47,499 nucleotides of DNA from DAOUTY01 sp964453665 (GTDB lineage Bacteria; Chloroflexota; Dehalococcoidia; SZUA-161), in the NCBI GenBank assembly GCA_964453665.1, contig CAYVQT010000019.1, forward strand, positions 1-47,499, in the 5' to 3' direction. The notes under the pieces were generated by a model that was not told the DNA's origin, searched no databases, and worked only from the letters and a program-made list of their open reading frames with translations. Positions 7,586-16,138 of the stretch are shown piece after piece (position 1 is the stretch's first letter; the number at the start of each line of letters is the position of its first letter). A program made the position numbers and the translations under genes.

Positions 7586-9706
7586 GTGAAAGGCACAAAG
7601 GTCACTCAAATACGGAAACGAGATGGCTCCATCGTACCGTTCAAGCATAAGAAAATCAAGGATGCCATCTATAAGGCCTTGGTTGCCACTGGCACCGACA
7701 GCAAGGAAGCAGCGGCTGAGCTTGGCAGGCGGGTCGTCCAGACAGTAAAGGCAAGATTTACAGGCGAAATACCCGCCGTTGAGGATATACAAGATATTGT
7801 AGAAGAAGTCCTGATGTCCCAGGGATACCCCGCTGTGGCAAAAGCATACATACTTTACCGCAAACAGCGAACAGATGCGCGGGAGTTCAAGAAACGCATC
7901 GGGGTATCTGATGACCTTAAACTCAGCGTCAATGCTGCAAAAGTCCTTGAGAACAGATACCTGTTAAAGGACGAGTCGGGCCGGATTCTGGAAACACCAA
8001 GTCAGCTATTTAGAAGGGTAGCCCGCGCAACAGCCTCTGTTGAAAAAAAGTTTGATAGCGAAACCGATGTGAAGATTCTAGAAGAGGATTTCTATCAGAT
8101 TATGAGCGATCTTGAGTTCCTGCCTAACTCGCCAACACTTATGAATGCTGGCACACGTTTAGGTCAGTTATCGGCCTGCTTTGTGCTTCCGGTGGAGGAT
8201 TCAATTATTGACATTTTCGAAGCCCTGAAGGATATGGCATTAATACATCAGTCCGGAGGAGGCACGGGTTTCTCTTTCAGCCACCTCAGGCCGAAGGGGG
8301 ATGTGGTGCGTTCAACGAAGGGCATTGCCTCAGGGCCTGTATCTTTCATGAGGATCTTTGATACTGCCACAGAGGTCATCAAGCAAGGCGGCAGAAGACG
8401 TGGTGCCAATATGGGCATTCTACGATCTCAGCATCCCGATATTATGCAGTTCATCTTTTCCAAGAGCGATGAAATGTCGTTGTCAAATTTCAATATCTCC
8501 GTGGCAGTAACTGACCAATTTATGGAAGCTGTCTCCGAAGGGAAAAAACAGCCTCTGATAAATCCACGAACAGGTAAAGAAGCAGGTTCCGTTCGAGGAG
8601 ATGAACTCTTTGATGCGATAGTTAATCAGGCATGGAGAACCGGCGAACCCGGCATAATCTTTCTCGATCAGATGAATCGCCACAACCCAACCCCACAGCT
8701 GGGCGCATTCGAAGCAACCAATCCCTGCGGCGAACTGCCTTTGCTCCCGTGGGAGAGCTGTAACTTAGGGTCAATTAATCTATCACGTATGGTCTCCGAC
8801 GGGAAAATTGACTGGAAAAAGCTTGCTCGAGTGGTCAAGCTGGCAGTCCGCTTTTTAGATAATATTGTTGAGGCCAACAAGCTACCCATCCCTGCAGTTG
8901 AGAAGGCTACCAGGGGGAACCGCAAGATCGGGCTTGGTGTGATGGGATTCGCCGATGCGCTTATCAAACTGGGCATTCCATACGACTCAGAAAAAGCGCT
9001 GGAAACCGCCGAGAGCTTTATGGCGTTTATCTACAGCAAGGCACGCCGAGCTTCTAAACAGCTTGCAGCGGAGCGTGGTACATTCCCAAACTTCTCCGGA
9101 AGCATTTACGACAAAAGGGGTAAACCCAAACTGAGGAATGCAACTCTTCTTTCCATAGCACCTACCGGTACCATCAGCATTCTGGCCGATTGTTCCAGCG
9201 GTATCGAACCAACCTTTGCGCTAACATTTGTGCGCAATGTAATGGAGGGAATGCAACTCCTGGAGATAAACCCTCTATTTGAGCGAGTTGCACATGAACG
9301 CGGCTTCTTTTCTAAAGAGCTTATGGAAAAGGTAGCCTCACAGGGAACATTAAAGGGTATTAGCGAAATCCCGGAGGACGTTCGGCGTGTTTTTGTGACC
9401 GATTGGGACATAGACCCCCAGTGGCATATCAGGATGCAGGCGTCTTTCCAAAAGTACGTTGACAATTCTGTGTCCAAGACGATAAATCTGCCAGCTAAGG
9501 CCACTGTTGAGGATGTCCGCAAGGCTTATTTGCTCGCTCATAAACTCGGTTGCAAAGGGATTACCGTTTACCGCTATGGTAGTAAAAAGCAACAAGTGTT
9601 TTATATAGCTGGACGCCCGCCAGATGAAGCGGCGGAACCGTCGCATTATACGACAGTTCACTCAGAGTACGCCGGCGGCTGCTTTCACGGAAGCTGCCCA
9701 TATTAG
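7586..9706 (+). CDS. nrdJ: Adenosylcobalamin-dependent (class II) ribonucleotide reductase
   Basis: 706 residues starting at GTG with GATGAGGAA upstream. The enzyme reduces ribonucleotides to deoxyribonucleotides with an adenosylcobalamin-generated radical and so works with or without oxygen. Residues 1-90 form an ATP-cone (VTQIRKRDGSIVPFKHKKIK...). The barrel carries NSPTLMNAG, LGQLSACFVLPVEDS with the first redox Cys, QSGGGTGFSFSHLRPKGD, ATNPCGELPLLPWESCNLG with the radical Cys, and the APTGTISILADCSSGIEP phosphate loop. The tail GGCFHGSCPY supplies the reducing cysteine pair. No cobalamin riboswitch is visible in the 108-base gap before it. Confidence 0.95.
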   Translation: MKGTKVTQIRKRDGSIVPFKHKKIKDAIYKALVATGTDSKEAAAELGRRVVQTVKARFTGEIPAVEDIQDIVEEVLMSQGYPAVAKAYILYRKQRTDAREFKKRIGVSDDLKLSVNAAKVLENRYLLKDESGRILETPSQLFRRVARATASVEKKFDSETDVKILEEDFYQIMSDLEFLPNSPTLMNAGTRLGQLSACFVLPVEDSIIDIFEALKDMALIHQSGGGTGFSFSHLRPKGDVVRSTKGIASGPVSFMRIFDTATEVIKQGGRRRGANMGILRSQHPDIMQFIFSKSDEMSLSNFNISVAVTDQFMEAVSEGKKQPLINPRTGKEAGSVRGDELFDAIVNQAWRTGEPGIIFLDQMNRHNPTPQLGAFEATNPCGELPLLPWESCNLGSINLSRMVSDGKIDWKKLARVVKLAVRFLDNIVEANKLPIPAVEKATRGNRKIGLGVMGFADALIKLGIPYDSEKALETAESFMAFIYSKARRASKQLAAERGTFPNFSGSIYDKRGKPKLRNATLLSIAPTGTISILADCSSGIEPTFALTFVRNVMEGMQLLEINPLFERVAHERGFFSKELMEKVASQGTLKGISEIPEDVRRVFVTDWDIDPQWHIRMQASFQKYVDNSVSKTINLPAKATVEDVRKAYLLAHKLGCKGITVYRYGSKKQQVFYIAGRPPDEAAEPSHYTTVHSEYAGGCFHGSCPY

Positions 9707-9923
9707 ATATGTGGATGTAATACCCTTGCCGAGCTTTATTACGCAAAACATTTTGCTGCATCATCATCTTATCTAACGCCTCCGAATATTTGGATTCGAA
9801 CAGTATCGAAGGCGCCTTACTATATAGATGAAGCAACGCATAATAATTAGCGATAGATTTCTTAGAAACATGATCGTTCCAGTCTTCTACTTATTTCGCA
9901 CTTTTCCATAAAGATTTTATATT

Positions 9924-10379
9924 TTATCGGGAATATAAACCTGTTAATTCAGTCATTGCTAAAACATGTCCCGCCATAGCAGCAACGAGCTGTGCTTTGT
10001 TTGCCCCCGCGTTCATCTCAAGTATCGTATCAAGGGCATAAAGTTTGAAGACGTACCGATGAACCCCGTCCGACGGGCATGGACCATTGTATCCAGTCCA
10101 TTCCCAGCTATTTCGCCCGATTTTACTTCCATCTGGAAGTTCGAGAGCGGCGGGGAAAGCCGAGGATAAACAATTGGTTTCTGCAGGTATGTTGTACAAC
10201 ACCCAGTGAGTCCATGTCGCCGGCTGTTCATCAGGGTCTTCGACTATTAGTGCGAAGCTCTTCGTAGCATCAGGTGCGGTGTGCCATTTCAATGGCGGGG
10301 AAACATTGCTGCCGTCACAGGTATACTTCCTTGGGATATAGTCATTGTTGGCGAAAGTACTATTTAATACAAACGGCAT
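9924..10379 (-). CDS. YbhB/YbcL family (PEBP-like) protein
   Basis: 151 residues. The phosphatidylethanolamine-binding-protein fold is shown by YTCDGSNVSPPLKW, the anion-pocket signature IVEDPDEQPATWTHWVLYNI, and GYNGPCPSDGVHRYVFKLYALD. Bacterial members are cytoplasmic or periplasmic proteins of poorly known function; some bind small ligands or affect kinases. No signal peptide is present, so a cytoplasmic location is likely. It faces away from the nrdJ operon and stands alone, 149 bases downstream of the DUF2267 gene. Confidence 0.92.
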   Translation of the reverse strand: MPFVLNSTFANNDYIPRKYTCDGSNVSPPLKWHTAPDATKSFALIVEDPDEQPATWTHWVLYNIPAETNCLSSAFPAALELPDGSKIGRNSWEWTGYNGPCPSDGVHRYVFKLYALDTILEMNAGANKAQLVAAMAGHVLAMTELTGLYSR

Positions 10380-10528
10380 TACAAACTACCCCAGTTTAAG
10401 TCCGCAGTTAAAACTACCTCGACATTTCAAATTTCACGGTAAAATCTCCCTATGACGAAATGATCCGGTGGGCAGGCGCTAACTGACGCCCAATCCCAAA
10501 ACTGCTACTGGAGACAAGGCCTTACAGA

Positions 10529-10957
10529 CTACTCCCAGAGTTCGTGCAGGTGTTTTGGCATAAGGGCCTTGACATCCTCAATCTCCCCTTCCGATACCCG
10601 CTTCGCCATTACCTTAAAAACGCTCCTGGCAATGTGCTCAGAATCCGCGATAGGCTCTTTTTGGAAATAGTCACTAATATGATATAAAAATTCTTCTTTT
10701 GTCCGTTCCTTTAGCGGCTTATCGCTGGGCTTCCAGGTTTCATAATATAGCCCCCTTATTAGCATCGGCAGTTGCGCGCCGAGCTGTGCGGCCTCTTCCA
10801 CAGTCAGCCGATCTCTCAGGGTGTGGAGGACTGCCCGCAGCGCTAGGTACGCTTGATGGCGGTTCTCCGTGCCGATTGCCTCCATAATATCCTTGAGCCA
10901 CACGTTGGTTTTATGCACCGTCGTGTCGAATACATCCAGTCCTGTCATGCTGCTCAT
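10529..10957 (-). CDS. DUF2267 family protein
   Basis: 142 residues from the ATG at 10957, which has GGTGGAGAG upstream; an in-frame GTG four codons earlier is less well placed. The family pattern is clear: TVHKTNVWLKDIMEAIG, then AYLALRAVLHTLRDRLTVEEA, AQLGAQLPMLIRGLYYETW and an acidic-basic C-terminal helix pair. The protein is all-helical and predicted soluble. DUF2267 genes often lie with stress genes such as Hsp20, CBS and BON proteins, as here, but no activity is established. Confidence 0.85.
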   Translation of the reverse strand: MSSMTGLDVFDTTVHKTNVWLKDIMEAIGTENRHQAYLALRAVLHTLRDRLTVEEAAQLGAQLPMLIRGLYYETWKPSDKPLKERTKEEFLYHISDYFQKEPIADSEHIARSVFKVMAKRVSEGEIEDVKALMPKHLHELWE

Positions 10958-11226
10958 ATATCTCTCCACCTCTACCGATCAGTTAAATCCAGTATATGTA
11001 TAACCTGCAACACCTGCATCACTAGATAGGATATATTTACATTACTCAATGGACTAATCTGCTTATTTTCAAGCTGAATCACTACAACATAACCATAGAT
11101 GGCACCGTCTCAGCATAATTCAATTCAGAATACCGAGATTAAGCCATTTTGAGGCTCGAACCTATTCGAGCGGTTGATGTATGCTCTACAAGAAAATATC
11201 TAAAATATTCATCAGAAGGATGGTTA

Positions 11227-11289
11227 ATGGAGGTAAGGGCAAAAATACAGGAGCATATTAATAAAGATGAGCTTCAACCGGCCGCTTGA
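11227..11289 (+). CDS. Possible 20-residue leader peptide
   Basis: ATG at 11227 is preceded by AAGGATGGTTA, a good ribosome site. The frame closes with TGA after 20 codons and overlaps the start of the zinc-binding small gene at 11267 in another frame. It may couple translation of that gene or may not be a gene at all. Confidence 0.25.
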   Translation: MEVRAKIQEHINKDELQPAA

Positions 11290-11437
11290 GACGCTGAGAA
11301 TAAAAGGTAAATGCCCGGAATGTAGAAGGTATGTTCGTAGGGGCGGAGTTAAATATCTTGGTAGATTCTGGCATGAAAACTGTCTAAAAAAGTCTAAAAA
11401 GCTATATAAACAGGAATCATTGTTTTCAATCCATTAA
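11267..11437 (+). CDS. Small zinc-ribbon-like protein
   Basis: A 56-residue basic protein. CPEC at residues 16-19 and HENC at residues 36-39 form a likely C-x2-C...H-x2-C zinc site, with a lysine/arginine-rich surround (RRYVRRGGVKYLGRFW). Such single-finger proteins may bind nucleic acid. It is the only + strand gene between 9.9 and 15.6 kb. No family is recognised. The start is uncertain because the best purine stretch (AGGAG) is 13 bases away. Confidence 0.4.
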   Translation: MSFNRPLETLRIKGKCPECRRYVRRGGVKYLGRFWHENCLKKSKKLYKQESLFSIH

Positions 11438-11465
11438 TGAACTGAATTAGACCTGGTATCCCTGT

Positions 11466-12017
11466 CTAGTCCATGATTTTGAGTAAATTCACTACATTCG
11501 TCACACGCGGCGTGCTGGACACCAGTTCTTCAGCTGCGCATTTCATGTAAATGGTAGGCACAAATCCTCGCAAGTAAGCCGTACTATTTTTAAATTCGAC
11601 TGCTATTTTCGACAGGTCCAACCCTAGATATAGAGATAGGTCGTGCAAAATAGCTCCTACTATTTGGGCATCGTTAATAAATAAAGACGAACGAATACTA
11701 ATTTCGTTGCACACTTTTTTATAACCGCTCTTCATGTTGACCAAATCGCCGATAATACGCTTCTCCCCAGGTGTATCGACATACCCGTATACTCTGACAA
11801 CGCCGTCCTCCACCTCAAATCTAATCCTGTGATGGTTAATACCGCTGTTATTCGATAGCGCTCTTGTTAACCGTTTCTTTAATCTAAGGTTGAATAGTTT
11901 AGACTTATAAATATGGTTTAATGAAGCAATTGCTCCGCCCGGCTCCAATACCTTTGCGGGCAGCAGGGCTTGATGTGTATCCTGCTCTATCACGAATGGA
12001 TCGACTCGCACATTCAT
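11466..12017 (-). CDS. Double BON-domain protein
   Basis: 183 residues. Two BON (OsmY-like) modules are visible: residues about 47-108, with VEDGVVRVYGYVDTPGEKRI and a closing VCNEISI, and about 115-182, with AVEFKNSTAYLRGFVPT and VTNVVNLLKI. Each ends in the V-x-x-V-x-N/D pattern of the domain. BON domains bind phospholipid or attach stress proteins to envelopes. No signal peptide or membrane span is present, so it is predicted cytoplasmic. It lies in the leftward stress cluster with the CBS and DUF2267 genes. Confidence 0.8.
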   Translation of the reverse strand: MNVRVDPFVIEQDTHQALLPAKVLEPGGAIASLNHIYKSKLFNLRLKKRLTRALSNNSGINHHRIRFEVEDGVVRVYGYVDTPGEKRIIGDLVNMKSGYKKVCNEISIRSSLFINDAQIVGAILHDLSLYLGLDLSKIAVEFKNSTAYLRGFVPTIYMKCAAEELVSSTPRVTNVVNLLKIMD

Positions 12018-12313
12018 ATTATTAATCTCCTTGCGAAAAAATTCAAAACAGCTTGTTCCGTTCTCCTACCCGCTCAATCCGATCCCGATATTGAAAAGGC
12101 GGCTGACCTCTGAACCTTGAAGGCCACTAAGGCAATGCCTCAAACCTCCCCCCTCATCTAAGCCCTCTCGAGAACATGCCCTGAGGCCAGCCTTACCTTT
12201 TCAATACTCTCCCCCTCCGGGAGACCCTTATTTAGTTTACCTGGGGCTGGCTTAGTAGTATTGCAGAATTATCCTCAAATACTACCAGAGCCGCCACCTC
12301 ACCGAATTACTTC

Positions 12314-12352
12314 GCAGAATGACCCTCTAACCGCCCCCCTCTAACGTCATTC
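12314..12352. repeat. 39-bp direct repeat, copy 1
   Basis: Starts GCAGAATGACCCTCTAAC and ends CCTCTAACGTCATTC. Identical to 12393-12431. Internally it repeats CCTCTAAC on both sides of a C-rich centre, and its ends are partly inverted (GAATGAC against GTCATTC). Confidence 0.85.
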
Positions 12353-12392
12353 CACATTGAGTAATTCTTAAGAACGGCCTCCTTACCGCTTG

Positions 12393-12431
12393 GCAGAATG
12401 ACCCTCTAACCGCCCCCCTCTAACGTCATTC
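12393..12431. repeat. 39-bp direct repeat, copy 2
   Basis: Identical to 12314-12352, with a start-to-start distance of 79 bases. Here the palindrome extends to a full GCAGAATGAC...GTCATTCTGC (10-bp perfect arms), so this copy can form a stable hairpin or represent a tiny element with terminal inverted repeats. Confidence 0.85.
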
Positions 12432-12506
12432 TGCGCTGTATAATAAATAAGTAAGGATGGGCCTTTCTTGCCTGATTTACCTTTCTTTCCAAATTCATCC
12501 GTTAAA

Positions 12507-12944
12507 CTACACCGATGCCGATACCGGCTTGAGATCCCGGGCGGTCTCGGAGTAGACGAGTGAAGCCATAGCAATGTTCTCGCGCGCTATATCGTCAGCA
12601 CTGATTATGCCCAGCAGTTTCCCGCCCTTTACAACAGGCAATAGACGTACCCCGTTATTTGCCATCATCCTCGCGGCACCCAGTACTGTCTCATCCGGTG
12701 TAACGAAAATATGCGTTTTGCTGTTTATGAGATTCCGGGCATGCTCTCTTTTAGGATTAAGGGCCCGGGACACGATGGTGTCGACGATGATAAAAGAATC
12801 TATCAATCCTAAAAATCTACCGTCGTTACAGACGGCTACGACACCGTCGCGGGTCGCAGCCATTTTCTGCGCGACCTCTATTGCAGGAGCAGAAGGAGCT
12901 ACTATAACCAGATCAGTGTGCATAACCTCTTTCACATTTTCCAT
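12507..12944 (-). CDS. CBS-domain pair protein
   Basis: 145 residues made of two CBS motifs and little else. The first spans residues about 5-62 (VKEVMHTDLVIVAPSAPAIE...FLGLIDSFIIVD), the second about 70-130 (THIFVTPDETVLGAARMM...LLGIISADDIA). Tandem CBS modules bind adenine nucleotides such as AMP, ATP or NAD(H) and report energy state. Stand-alone CBS proteins are common in stress and dormancy clusters. It lies 50 bases downstream of the HesB-like gene at 12994-13257 on the same strand. Confidence 0.9.
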   Translation of the reverse strand: MENVKEVMHTDLVIVAPSAPAIEVAQKMAATRDGVVAVCNDGRFLGLIDSFIIVDTIVSRALNPKREHARNLINSKTHIFVTPDETVLGAARMMANNGVRLLPVVKGGKLLGIISADDIARENIAMASLVYSETARDLKPVSASV

Positions 12945-12993
12945 CGTTATTTCCTTCCCTCCCCTTCGTTAACATTGTAATGATCGATGATTT

Positions 12994-13257
12994 CTATCCC
13001 TGCTTCAGATAGATGCCGCAGCTGTTCATATCGATCGATGCGTCGCCGACATCGTTTTCAACATCACTGCTAACAATCAGCACCACCTGGGTGTCACGCC
13101 TGATAATCCGGTCACCACCCTTCGGGATATCCAACCTGAGTGAAAACTGCTGTTTATCAGCTTGTTCAAGTCTGAAACCTTCTCCTGGCCCGGCATCAGC
13201 TTTCTCCAACCAACTCATCAAGGCTTGGAGCGCACCGGGATTCAATGTAATCATTCT
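12994..13257 (-). CDS. HesB/IscA-like small protein lacking metal cysteines (paralog 2)
   Basis: 87 residues from the ATG at 13257. This start places the conserved Gly-aromatic/Leu-Arg (GFRL) at residue 26, the same position as in the paralogs at 691 and 15674. Upstream in-frame ATG and TTG codons would add 6 or 13 residues but have no ribosome site. The frame shows the same order of strands: FSLRLDIPKGGDRIIRRDTQVVLIVSSDVENDVGDASIDM. Cysteines for metal binding are missing apart from one near the end. The gene lies just after the degenerate response regulator and before the CBS gene, probably in one transcript. Confidence 0.6.
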   Translation of the reverse strand, partial: RMITLNPGALQALMSWLEKADAGPGEGFRLEQADKQQFSLRLDIPKGGDRIIRRDTQVVLIVSSDVENDVGDASIDMNSCGIYLKQG

Positions 13258-13292
13258 GTCTACCGCTACATACATAAAATATTTCAGTGTTT

Positions 13293-13988
13293 TCAAAGAA
13301 GGGCATCGGAATATTCATTTTCATCGTCTTTCGTGACGATTTCATGGCGCACTGCGTAGGCAGCCATCTGCTGACGATTGCGCAGGTTAAGTTTATTCAA
13401 TATAGATCGAAGATGCGCCTTAACAGTATGCTCCGAAATAATCAGGGTCTCCGCTATCTCCCGGTTGCTTGCCCCTTCGCCAATGAGCTTAATAACATCC
13501 TGCTCTCGATCGCTCAATATTTTGAGTTCGTTACTGTCGTCTTCCTTCCATTTAGCGCGAAAACATCCCGCCGTATCAGGTGAGAACACAATATTCCCTT
13601 TGCTCACCAACCTTACCGCCTCGACGAAGTCATCGACAGCAAGGTGAGCACTGAGGCAGCCCCTGGTTGACTCGGAAGCAACCCCGATCACATCTTCATT
13701 CGCGGGCATTTTCGCCAGTACCACGACCGCCCCCCCCACCTTTCCGGAAAGCGAGTCTATTGTTTCGCGGCTGAAATCCCAGGTGTCTACGTCCACCAGC
13801 ACTATGCTGGGGAAACATTCATCAACCGTGCTTATGGCCTCAGAGAGAGAACTCTCCTGGCTTACAACATCGAATCCAGCATCTCTCAGTATGCTGGCCA
13901 GTCCCTCCCTTAGAAGAACATATGAGTGGACAAGCATAACCCGGCTATTGCCATTTTTGTGGTTATTATTCTGATAGGCGCTGCTCAT
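13293..13988 (-). CDS. NarL/LuxR-type regulator with degenerate receiver
   Basis: 231 residues from ATG 13988 (a GTG at 14012 is possible). Residues about 15-125 have the receiver fold, but the acidic pair is replaced by VHS, and the conserved Lys near the end is gone (CLSAH in its place). Only an Asp in LVDVDTWD remains at the phosphoacceptor strand. The C-terminal LuxR domain is intact: LSDREQDVIKLIGEGASNRE, IAETLIISEHTVKAHL, SILNKLNLRNRQ. It probably binds DNA independently of classic phosphotransfer. It is followed by the HesB-like and CBS genes, and its upstream gap holds an array of ACGT-core motifs. Confidence 0.9.
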   Translation of the reverse strand: MSSAYQNNNHKNGNSRVMLVHSYVLLREGLASILRDAGFDVVSQESSLSEAISTVDECFPSIVLVDVDTWDFSRETIDSLSGKVGGAVVVLAKMPANEDVIGVASESTRGCLSAHLAVDDFVEAVRLVSKGNIVFSPDTAGCFRAKWKEDDSNELKILSDREQDVIKLIGEGASNREIAETLIISEHTVKAHLRSILNKLNLRNRQQMAAYAVRHEIVTKDDENEYSDALL

Positions 13989-14074
13989 ACTTAATATCTC
14001 GCTTGGGGACACGGTTGAAATAACTTGCTTTGGGACATTATGCAGGTAGTATGCGATGAATAGTATCCGTTAAA

Positions 14075-14162
14075 TAACGTAAATGGGGTACGTGAAGTTA
14101 CGTAATTTAAAGTTGTGTAGTTACGTAGATAAAAGGTAGGTAAAGTGAAATTTTAGTACGTA
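14075..14162. promoter_or_regulatory. Array of ACGT-core motifs upstream of regulator gene
   Basis: Five ACGT cores at 14077, 14090, 14100, 14123 and 14158 lie in AT-rich context, three of them inside TACGTA and one in the palindrome TTACGTAA (14098-14105). They lie 90-175 bases upstream of the leftward regulator gene, in a 325-base gap (13989-14313) without any other gene. Likely an operator cluster for a LuxR-type or other regulator. Confidence 0.4.
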
Positions 14163-14313
14163 GTTTTCGGTTCTATCATTATCAGGAGTTTAATCTACAC
14201 ACTAAAGGAACACAGGTACCTGGGTCTCACCAAGATTACTGCAAAACAGCACTGCCTTAATATACTTACCCGGTCTGGCGTGAACAGGCAGGTGAAGCTA
14301 TATATGGGTGCTG

Positions 14314-14961
14314 CTATTCCATCCTGATCACGATACCATGTTCGAGAGCGTAACGGACCAGTTCAGCTTTACTTTTGACCCCTGTCTTTTTCATGATATT
14401 CGTTCTATGGGTATCTACGGTGCGGGGGCTTATATGAATCCTGGCTGCTATCTCACTGCTTGTTTCGCCCTGCGCTATGTACTGAAGTATTTCTCGCTCT
14501 CTGAAAGTCAGACCCGATGAATCGGAAAGTTCATCCCGTATCCTCTCAGTATAGAATTCTATAGCTTTCTCCGAAAGCGGCGGGCTTAGATATTTTTTAC
14601 CTTCGGCTGCCCCACGCACCGCAGCCAGAAACTCTTCGGAGGTCGAACCTTTCAGTACATATGCGTTTGCTCCGGAGCGCAGCGCTTCTACTACGTACTC
14701 CTCATTATCGTACATGGAAAGCATTACTATCGCAGTGTCATAGCATCTTCGTTTGATCTGTTTTGCCGCTTCCAGTCCGTTTAAACCCTCGATCATCACG
14801 TCGAGAACAAATACATCGGGATTGAGGCGCTCGGCGAGCTCTATCGCATCTGTGCCGTTACTCGCCTCGCCTATAACTTCAATATCCGCCTCCGCGTCCA
14901 GCAGTGCCTTGAAACCCTTCCTTACAACGGGGTGGTCATCAACAAGTACAACGGATATCAT
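14314..14961 (-). CDS. NarL/FixJ-family response regulator
   Basis: 215 residues, standard length. The receiver has the acidic pair D8-D9 (VLVDDHPVVRKG), phosphoacceptor D54 (VFVLDVMIEG) and K104 (AYVLKGS), so it should accept phosphate. The LuxR helix-turn-helix is at about residues 150-210: LTFREREILQYIAQGETSSE, IAARIHISPRTVDTHRTNIM. Its start codon overlaps the stop of a decayed histidine kinase gene (ATGA), showing that it was once translated together with its cognate sensor. The regulator itself looks intact. Confidence 0.95.
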   Translation of the reverse strand: MISVVLVDDHPVVRKGFKALLDAEADIEVIGEASNGTDAIELAERLNPDVFVLDVMIEGLNGLEAAKQIKRRCYDTAIVMLSMYDNEEYVVEALRSGANAYVLKGSTSEEFLAAVRGAAEGKKYLSPPLSEKAIEFYTERIRDELSDSSGLTFREREILQYIAQGETSSEIAARIHISPRTVDTHRTNIMKKTGVKSKAELVRYALEHGIVIRME

Positions 14962-15336
14962 CGGCTTGATCCTCGCTCGCTCCTCGGTAGTTTACCTGAA
15001 ACTGGTATCTCCATGTGCACGCGTGTTCTCTCCCCCGGCGCGCTCTTTATAATTATACTGCCGTCCGCTAGACTAACCCGCTATTTTCATTCCTTTCAAG
15101 CCGGTGGACTCTCCCAACAATATGCTTTCTGGTTGGAAACCTCGGCCTTCATCTGATATATCTACCAACAGTAGGTTGCGTTTCATATTAATTAGCACGA
15201 ATGCCCGGGATACCACCGCATGTTTGGCGACGTTATTCAATGCTTACTGTATTATACGATAAATTGTAAGAACTGTATCCGGCGGGGTTTTGCGTTTTAT
15301 CACGGGATGGCTGAAATCCACACCAATACCTCCCAT
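14958..15336 (-). pseudogene. Decayed histidine kinase (ATPase end)
   Basis: Read leftward, the frame gives TVLTIYRIIQ, then TAA where Glu is expected, then ALNNVAKHA (the N box). LLLVDISDEGRGFQPES (G1 box) and STGLKGMK (G2) follow. The frame is then lost, and the rest continues in another frame as ADGSIIIKSAPGERTRVHME to a TGA overlapping the response regulator start. This is the HATPase part of a NarL-associated (HisKA_3-type) sensor kinase with one nonsense mutation and one frameshift. The sensory and dimerisation parts are not recognisable upstream. Confidence 0.75.
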
Positions 15337-15673
15337 CATTCAATCCCCACTATTCATACATATGTCCCAATGCCGGCCCTCAGCCAACCGCACGCTGCAT
15401 CACCCTGCCACAGAAAAAACAACATTATCTACAGCAGGCCGATAATACGGAGGTAACTGATTTTTGTCAACCTGTACCTGTAAATAACCATAAGGATTAA
15501 TTGGGATTAGCACGTATAAAAATCCCTTTCGATTTTCCCCCTATGTGTTCTAAATTGACACCCAACGCAGATTAAACCATCAGTAGACCAGAATTAAACC
15601 ACTGGAGCGATGTTTTTAATTTCTCTTGCATGTATAGATATTTACAGGGCTTTTTTTACAAGGATTAGTTGAC
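15337..15673. other. Gap without recognisable gene
   Basis: This 337-base stretch between the kinase remnant and the second HesB-like gene holds no supported frame. It probably contains the decayed front part of the kinase gene and the promoter for 15674. A TTGACA at 15555-15560 has no good partner at the -10 distance. Confidence 0.3.
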
Positions 15674-15952
15674 ATGCTCAGAATCAGTGTTTTGGCGGCA
15701 ATTCTATTGAAAGAGGCTTTGAGTAATAGCAATATACAGCCCGAGAAAGGACTGCGTTTACATCGTCACGATGGACTGCTTGTGCTTAAGTCAGATAGTT
15801 TGCATCCGGATGACCGGATATTGTGGCATTCGGGCAAACCTTTGATTATCGTAAGTCCGGATTTAGCGGATGAACTCGGCGATGCCTTAATCGACATCGA
15901 CGAGTCTAATGGGGAGAATACCTTGGTATTACGAAGAAAGACCCGGGGATGA
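15674..15952 (+). CDS. HesB/IscA-like small protein lacking metal cysteines (paralog 3)
   Basis: 92 residues with AAGGATTAGTTGAC upstream of the ATG. The Gly-Leu-Arg-Leu strand at residues 26-29, LIIVSPDLADELGDALIDI and the last strand TLVLRR line up with the product of 691-975. It contains no cysteine at all, so an IscA-type iron or Fe-S role is excluded in the usual form. It precedes a second Hsp20 gene, separated by 369 bases that contain an IS110 remnant, which suggests an original HesB-like/Hsp20 unit later split by insertion and deletion. Confidence 0.6.
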   Translation: MLRISVLAAILLKEALSNSNIQPEKGLRLHRHDGLLVLKSDSLHPDDRILWHSGKPLIIVSPDLADELGDALIDIDESNGENTLVLRRKTRG

Positions 15953-16138
15953 TTAGGCCCTTGAGGCAGCACAAAAATCGAGACTGAAAAACTGTAGGTA
16001 AACATGGCAACGTTTGTCCTTATGTCGGTCAGGTCATTTATGACAGCTACCGATAGTTGACCTTCGTGGAGTTCGTTGATTACCCGGGAGGTTAATTTTC
16101 CAATTCTGCCAAATATGTTGATTCCGATTATGGTTCCA

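Larger units (their letters stand above)
12018..12506. other. Non-coding gap with C-rich repeats
   Basis: No gene is supported in this 489-base gap. It is unusually C-rich on the + strand (many CCCC runs) and holds two 39-bp direct repeats described separately, plus smaller dyads (TAGTATT near 12258 against AATACTA near 12280). It separates the BON and CBS genes, both leftward, so it holds the promoter for one of them. Confidence 0.5.
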
